Source: an uncultured Prevotellaceae bacterium
GTDB lineage: Bacteria > Bacteroidota > Bacteroidia > Bacteroidales > Bacteroidaceae
Direction of reading: 5' to 3'
NCBI GenBank assembly: GCA_902774795.1
Contig: CACYKA010000003.1
Coordinates: 62,001-126,000 of the forward strand
DNA: 64,000 nucleotides
Made by a program: the position numbers and the translations under genes. Of the stretch, positions 59,820 through 64,000 are shown piece by piece. Below the pieces are notes generated by a model that was given only the letters and a program-made list of their open reading frames with translations, was not told the DNA's origin and did no database searches. Position 1 is the stretch's first letter; the number at the start of each line of letters is the position of its first letter.

Positions 59820-61114
59820 AGACTGTAATCAGGGGCGGAATCATTGTAAATGAGGGTTGTCAGCAGAAGGCTGATATAGTAATTTCTGATGACAGGATTG
59901 CGGCCATTCTTCCTTTGGGGGAGAATGCTACGGGTTGTGACCGTGAAATTGACGCAACGGGAGCTTATGTGCTGCCTGGAGTCATTGATACTCATGTGCA
60001 TTTCCGTGAGCCGGGAATGACCCACAAAGCTGACATGAACTCAGAGAGCCTTGCTGCTCTTGCGGGCGGGGTGACGTCAGTGTTCGAGATGCCGAATACC
60101 GTGCCTCAGACAACAACCCTGAAGACCTGGGAAGAGAAGATGGCTCTGGCAGCAGAGCGCATGCATGTGAACTATGCCTTCTTCCCCGGAGCAACAAACG
60201 ATAACCTTGACGAATTGCGCCGTTTCGATGCGCATCGTATTCCCGGCATAAAGCTCTTCATGGGTTCCAGCACGGGCAATATGCTTGTTGACCGCGAGCA
60301 GGTTCTTGACGATATCTTTGAATTTGCTGGCGCAATGGGGCTGCCCTTGATGGCACATTGCGAGGATACGGAGCTCATCAATAAGCACATAGCATACTAT
60401 AAGCAACTGACGGGCACCGACGATCCTGACGTGAAGCTGCATCCGCTCATTCGTGACGAGGAGGTTTGCCTAAAATCTACGGAGTTGGCTGTCAAGCTTG
60501 CCCGCCGACATAATACCCGTCTTCATGTTGCACACATCTCTACAGAGAAGGAACTTTCCTTGCTTGGCCTCAATGTCACAGGCGAAGCAACGGTGGCTCA
60601 CCTGCTGTTCTCCGTTGTTGACTACGGCACGTTGGGTACAAGGATAAAGTGCAACCCTGCCGTGAAGAGTTTCCTCGATCGTGAGGCATTGCGCCGGGCC
60701 CTGACCGACGGAACTATCACTACCATTGCCACTGATCATGCTCCACATACTCTTGAGGAAAAGCAGGGTGGGGCGCTGAAGGCAATGTCGGGCATGCCTA
60801 TGGTGCAGTTCTCGCTGGTGGCAATGCTGGGACTTGTCGATGACGGTGTGCTGACCATTGAGCAACTCGTGCGTCTGATGTGTCACAATCCCGCCACGCT
60901 CTTCGGCATCAGCGAAAGAGGTTTTCTGCGTGAAGGATACAAGGCCGACATCGCCATCGTGCGCCGCTCCGATACCCCTTGGACTTTGCAGAAAGAAATG
61001 ATAAAGAGCAAATGTGGTTGGAGCCCCCTCGAAGGCCGTCAGTTCCACTGGCAGGTGGTCGGAACGGTAGTCAATGGAGGGACCAGCGCCGAGGCGCTTG
61101 AATTCGAAAGATAA
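59816..61114 (+). CDS. pyrC: Dihydroorotase
   Basis: PyrC closes the dihydroorotate ring in pyrimidine synthesis. The 432-residue protein is of the longer type I form. Metal-binding HVHFREPGM (~60), LMAHCEDTE, LHVAHISTEKE and IATDHAPHTLEEK are all present. It overlaps the DUF4369 gene by four bases (ATGA). A 9-bp ACTAGT array separates it from plsC. Confidence 0.95.
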   Translation: MKTVIRGGIIVNEGCQQKADIVISDDRIAAILPLGENATGCDREIDATGAYVLPGVIDTHVHFREPGMTHKADMNSESLAALAGGVTSVFEMPNTVPQTTTLKTWEEKMALAAERMHVNYAFFPGATNDNLDELRRFDAHRIPGIKLFMGSSTGNMLVDREQVLDDIFEFAGAMGLPLMAHCEDTELINKHIAYYKQLTGTDDPDVKLHPLIRDEEVCLKSTELAVKLARRHNTRLHVAHISTEKELSLLGLNVTGEATVAHLLFSVVDYGTLGTRIKCNPAVKSFLDREALRRALTDGTITTIATDHAPHTLEEKQGGALKAMSGMPMVQFSLVAMLGLVDDGVLTIEQLVRLMCHNPATLFGISERGFLREGYKADIAIVRRSDTPWTLQKEMIKSKCGWSPLEGRQFHWQVVGTVVNGGTSAEALEFER

Positions 61115-61116
61115 TT

Positions 61117-61149
61117 ACTAGTACTACTAGTCTCACTAGTCCCACTAGT
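61117..61149 (+). repeat. ACTAGT repeats with exact 9-base spacing
   Basis: ACTAGT occurs at 61117, 61126, 61135 and 61144, three bases after the pyrC stop. The hexamer is palindromic and contains TAG on both strands. Confidence 0.9.
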
Positions 61150-61159
61150 TTCTAAAACA

Positions 61160-61867
61160 ATGCTTTACAAGGTTTACCAAATATTCGTTCTTATTCCGGT
61201 AGTGATACTAACCTCCATGTGGGCCGGTACCACGATGGCGGTGATGTGCAGCATCTCGCACCACCCCGACTGGTGGAGCTCCTTCGCCTCAAAGTGGTGG
61301 GCACGCATCATCCTTGCCGCAGCACTCATACGGGTCGAGGTGAAGGGTAGGGAGCATATAGTCAAGGGCGAGACCTATATCTTTGCCGCCAATCATCAGG
61401 GGGCCTTTGACATCTTTCTCGTCTGCGGCTACCTCGGTGTGAAATTCCGTTGGATGATGAAGCGTGCCCTTGAGAAGGTGCCGTTCCTCGGATGGGGCTG
61501 CAAGCACGCAGGATACGTCTTTGTCGATAACCGCAACCCCGGTGCCGTGCGCCGCACCTACCGTCAGGCAGAGCAGATACTTCTGTCGGGCATGAGTCTG
61601 GCGATGTTCCCCGAAGGCTCGCGCAGCAGCACTGGCGAGATGCAACCTTTCCGCAAGGGAGCCTTCGCGCTTGCCGAGGAGATGAAGATGCCCGTTGTCC
61701 CGATGACCATCAATGGCAGCTATTACATTTTGCCAAAAGGCAAAAAAATAAGGTTTATAAAACGTCACAAGTTGTCTCTGACGATTCATAAGCCTATATT
61801 CTTCGAAGATGGCGAAGCCCTCCGCGAAGAGTGCTACCGCAGCATCCTCAGTGCTCTGGAAAAATAA
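61160..61867 (+). CDS. plsC: 1-acyl-sn-glycerol-3-phosphate acyltransferase
   Basis: PlsC makes phosphatidate from lysophosphatidate. The 235-residue protein has a hydrophobic N-terminus, the HX4D motif in NHQGAFDIF (~79), the FVDN region at ~120 and FPEGSRSSTGEM (~152) for glycerol phosphate binding. It is the last gene before a very strong terminator. Confidence 0.94.
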   Translation: MLYKVYQIFVLIPVVILTSMWAGTTMAVMCSISHHPDWWSSFASKWWARIILAAALIRVEVKGREHIVKGETYIFAANHQGAFDIFLVCGYLGVKFRWMMKRALEKVPFLGWGCKHAGYVFVDNRNPGAVRRTYRQAEQILLSGMSLAMFPEGSRSSTGEMQPFRKGAFALAEEMKMPVVPMTINGSYYILPKGKKIRFIKRHKLSLTIHKPIFFEDGEALREECYRSILSALEK

Positions 61868-61907
61868 ATCCCTGACAAGCATCGAAACTTGCCAGGGATT
61901 TATTTTT
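61862..61907 (+). terminator. Strong Rho-independent terminator after plsC
   Basis: AAATAAATCCCTG pairs perfectly with CAGGGATTTATTT (13 pairs), then one mismatch and four inner pairs (CAAG/CTTG) with an eight-base loop, followed by T residues. Confidence 0.93.
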
Positions 61908-61982
61908 ACTTTGGCCATTGGCTTTTGGCTACTAGCGCAAGCCTTTTGACTTCGTCGAGTAACACCTATAGTATCCTTCCCT

Positions 61983-62075
61983 CATACATCATACATCAGC
62001 CATCTGACATCTTACATCAGCCCTCAGCCCTCAGCCATCAGACATCAGTTGTCACTCACCTGTCCCTGTGGCATC
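61983..62075 (-). repeat. Nine-unit heptamer array plus 27-base conserved tail (left copy)
   Basis: Nine 7-mers run from 61983 to 62045: CATACAT twice, CAGCCAT, CTGACAT, CTTACAT, CAGCCCT twice, CAGCCAT and CAGACAT. The following bases to 62075 include GTCACTCACCTGTCCCTGTG. The segment 62037-62075 is identical to 63486-63524. The conserved tail can form a short stem (TGTCAC with GTGGCA). Confidence 0.88.
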
Positions 62076-62131
62076 AGATGAAATATAGCATACGTTAAGG
62101 TAGAAGCCCAGCCTGGAAACACACAACCCTT

Positions 62132-63304
62132 TTAATACAGGAATCCAAAAGCCCAAAGAGGAATAATGTTGCCAGAACCATATTCGATATCATCTTTGAC
62201 TATGTAACCCTCTTTTGCATCAGACAATTGTTTATTGCCTTTTTTCTTTCCACCCACCTCAAAAGTCTTTCCGTCAATCTCAAAGTCACTGATTCGCGAA
62301 TTGATAACATCAGTGACAACACGCGTCTGATTATAGAAGAAAGTCTCGCGGATGTTACCTGTATCAGTAGCATTATCACCTAACAGATAAGCCATATTAG
62401 TATTGTCGAGATATACTTTTTCCACCTTACCGATTCCCCTGATTCCACCAGTGTCATCACGCAACTGCCCAATCATTCCTGCCTGTTCCATATAGAGGAA
62501 ATAATCTGGCAGTACATTGCGACTCACACCAACAACGGTGGCCAAAGAGTCCATAACTGGTTTGAAGGGTACACTTTTAGCAATGACGGACAACAGTTTC
62601 TTCAATTTCCTGCCAGTAGAAGCATTCATGTTGGCATATTGCGGAATATCTACCTCCATCGTTTGGTTGATAACTTGACGAAGGCGGAGTTCAAAGTCAG
62701 TATCACCAGCAAAGGGATAATAGCCTTTCTGGAGATAATTGCGGAACAGCGGCAGAGGATGACTCACATCTGCGATTTTCACTTTCAGATTAACCACTTC
62801 GGCAAGTGAAAAAACAGGAACCTGTATGTTATGGAACAGTTGAAGATACTCTCTGAACGACAGCCCTTGCATCATGAAAATGGGAGCGCGACGACTCAAG
62901 TCAGCGAACCCTTTGTAGATATCGAGTACAGACGAGCCTGTGAAACCCACCTTCACGTCAGGGTGAGTATCATAAATCTGTTTCAACTCACGCGACCAGT
63001 TTTCGTACTTGTGAATTTCATCAATAAATATCTGTTCGCCACCTTCTTTAGCAAACTCATCCACAGTCTCAACAATGGTATGTGATGAGAAATACAAGTG
63101 ATCGGCACTTATGTAAAACAGACGTCTTGAATCTCTATGCACCTTAATATACTGCAAGACCATAGTGGACTTGCCTACACCACGTGGACCAACAAGACCA
63201 AACATGCGCGATTCCCAGCTAATCTTATCGTACATATAACGGTGAAAGGTTGAAGTAGTTTGCTTCAACTGACCTTCCATATATTCAGTAAGTGAGATGT
63301 CCAT
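62132..63304 (-). CDS. AAA family ATPase with DUF4143-type C-terminus
   Basis: The 390-residue protein has Walker A GPRGVGKST (~39), Walker B QIFIDEIHKYENW (~90) and GFTGSSVLDI as sensor, the layout of AAA_14 ATPases, then a C-terminal half like DUF4143, which may bind DNA or a partner protein. Families of this kind occur in many scattered copies in Bacteroidetes genomes; their role is not known. The gene lies between two 39-base direct repeats and next to a transposase remnant, so it was probably acquired as a cassette. Confidence 0.9.
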   Translation of the reverse strand: MDISLTEYMEGQLKQTTSTFHRYMYDKISWESRMFGLVGPRGVGKSTMVLQYIKVHRDSRRLFYISADHLYFSSHTIVETVDEFAKEGGEQIFIDEIHKYENWSRELKQIYDTHPDVKVGFTGSSVLDIYKGFADLSRRAPIFMMQGLSFREYLQLFHNIQVPVFSLAEVVNLKVKIADVSHPLPLFRNYLQKGYYPFAGDTDFELRLRQVINQTMEVDIPQYANMNASTGRKLKKLLSVIAKSVPFKPVMDSLATVVGVSRNVLPDYFLYMEQAGMIGQLRDDTGGIRGIGKVEKVYLDNTNMAYLLGDNATDTGNIRETFFYNQTRVVTDVINSRISDFEIDGKTFEVGGKKKGNKQLSDAKEGYIVKDDIEYGSGNIIPLWAFGFLY

Positions 63305-63330
63305 AAGCGATTATATTATGATTCTGGGTG

Positions 63331-63338
63331 CAAAGATA
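63331..63338 (-). promoter_or_regulatory. -7 element for the ATPase gene
   Basis: On the minus strand this reads TATCTTTG, 26 bases before the ATG. Confidence 0.6.
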
Positions 63339-63345
63339 ATAAAAT

Positions 63346-63396
63346 TGCACTAAAGCAGTGCATTATTTCTGAAAAATTGCACTATTTGAGTGCAAT
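63346..63396 (-). promoter_or_regulatory. Tandem palindromes upstream of the ATPase promoter (operator candidate)
   Basis: TGCACT-N5-AGTGCA at 63346-63362 and ATTGCACT-N5-AGTGCAAT at 63376-63396 share the same half-site. Their centres are 32 bases apart, about three helical turns. The first covers the expected -33 region. This is the form of a dimeric repressor site. Confidence 0.7.
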
Positions 63397-63466
63397 TTAA
63401 CTCTTCAAAGCCTATTTGACGCGCAAAAATACATTTTATACAGTTCTTAAACCCCAGCTCCACCAT

Positions 63467-63524
63467 CAGCCATCAGCCCTCAGACATCAGACATCAGTTG
63501 TCACTCACCTGTCCCTGTGGCATC
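63467..63524 (-). repeat. Heptamer array plus 27-base conserved tail (right copy)
   Basis: Four 7-mers (CAGCCAT, CAGCCCT, CAGACAT twice; 63467-63494) and then the same tail as the left copy. The 39-base segment 63486-63524 matches 62037-62075 exactly and in the same orientation. Confidence 0.88.
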
Positions 63525-63650
63525 TGGGCATCTGTCACCAAGATCATATTTCCTGGCGATAAAATCTTTTGACATACCACTTGAATAGTACTCACTCAGA
63601 ACTTGAAGCTTAAACGTCTCGTCATAATGTCTTTTCACTCTTCTGGACAT
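63501..63650 (-). pseudogene. Truncated IS3-family OrfA-like transposase fragment
   Basis: A 49-codon frame starts at ATG 63650 and reads SRRVKRHYDETFKLQVLSEY, then SSGMSKDFIARKYDLG. This is the first helix-turn-helix of an IS3/IS911-type OrfA. After ~38 residues the similarity ends at the junction with the conserved tail repeat, which adds GTGE and a stop. No OrfB is present. It is a remnant that marks this site as a former insertion target. Confidence 0.7.
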
Positions 63651-63714
63651 AACTTCTTACTTTTGTTATGGCGAAAAATGTGTCAAGCTATTTCAGTACA
63701 AGACAGTCGGCCCC

Positions 63715-64000
63715 TCACTCGTGGTGGTAGGGCGTGGCACCTTGGGGAGTGGCAGGGATAAAGTTTATATGGCCGTCCCGGTCATAGCTCATCGGTTCGG
63801 CAATGACTGAGCGGCTGTAGCTGCCGCCGTCGGACAAGCCGCCGTTGTGTGAGAAGAAGAGCCACTGATCTTTGAAGCGGACGATGGCGGGATGGGTGGT
63901 GTTGGAATTGCCTGCTATCTCGCTGATGACGCCCATGGGCGTGTAGGGACCAAAAATATTGTCGGAAACGGCATAGGCAATTTTCTCCGGCCAGCCGCTG
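63715..64000 (-). CDS. C-terminal part of a GH43 family glycosidase (partial)
   Basis: The frame is open to the right edge of the window and gives the last 95 residues. SGWPEKIAYAVSDNIFGPYT, then THPAIVRFKDQWLFFSHNGG and GGSYSRSVIAEPMSYDRDG match the end of the five-blade propeller of GH43 enzymes (arabinofuranosidase/xylosidase group), including the late His of the active site region. The substrate cannot be fixed from the fragment, but it suits the GH127, GH31 and GH28 enzymes in the window. Confidence 0.85.
   Translation of the reverse strand, partial: SGWPEKIAYAVSDNIFGPYTPMGVISEIAGNSNTTHPAIVRFKDQWLFFSHNGGLSDGGSYSRSVIAEPMSYDRDGHINFIPATPQGATPYHHE

Overview
The window is a stretch of chromosome from a Bacteroidales bacterium, most likely Prevotella or a close relative. 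The evidence is the Bacteroidetes -7 promoter element (TAnnTTTG) in front of many genes, the lack of Shine-Dalgarno sites, family types typical of the order (VirE-N/DUF3987, DUF4249, DUF4369, DUF5715, BspA-like repeats, NspC), and plant-polysaccharide hydrolases (GH13, GH28, GH31, GH43, GH127). I found no rRNA, tRNA or CRISPR array.

Layout. 1-3.4 kb: accessory unit with an unknown protein and a VirE-N/DUF3987 P-loop protein, separated by seven TGACA motifs at roughly helical spacing. 3.4-10.6 kb: housekeeping (SlyD-like isomerase, chorismate synthase, hotdog thioesterase, LolA-like protein, RNase Y, ZapA and a coiled-coil partner, KdsB). 10.7-19.2 kb: exported MORN protein, YhcH and a glycogen branching enzyme with a Lys/Ala-rich tail, then a GH127-GH31 pair. 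19.2-32.1 kb: mostly minus-strand core genes (nucleoside kinase, pyrH, metA, ABC-F, aroE, menG, purC, phoH, trpS, alpha-amylase, fabD). 32.4-44.8 kb: AT-richer surface island with a lipoprotein, a short TonB-dependent receptor and a DUF4249 lipoprotein, followed by three large repeat proteins that all end in a dockerin-like motif. 44.9-61.9 kb: exported unknown, MATE pump, NIF3/zinc-ribbon/aguA/aguB/holA operon, XRE regulator, GH28, flippase-like protein, nspC, ThiE/TenI-like, prs, DivIC, pyrC, plsC. 62-64 kb: AAA ATPase gene flanked by direct repeats, a remnant of an IS3-type OrfA, and the 3' end of a GH43 gene.

How genes work together. aguA, aguB and nspC supply steps of the agmatine-putrescine-carboxyspermidine polyamine route. 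pyrH and pyrC serve pyrimidine synthesis, aroC and aroE the shikimate pathway. GlgB and the GH13 amylase handle storage glucan. GH127, GH31, GH28 and GH43 fit arabinose-, xylose- and galacturonate-containing plant polymers.

The most unusual window-wide signal is in the gaps. At gene after gene the stop codon lies in, or next to, a short tandem array with a locus-specific unit of exactly 7 bp. The unit usually contains a stop triplet, so a few copies close all three frames. Related units recur at distant loci, so this looks like a dispersed repeat system rather than random simple sequence. Other points of note are the domain mosaic among the dockerin-tagged repeat proteins, promoters placed so close to start codons that the mRNAs should be leaderless, and the ATPase cassette with tandem palindromes at its promoter.
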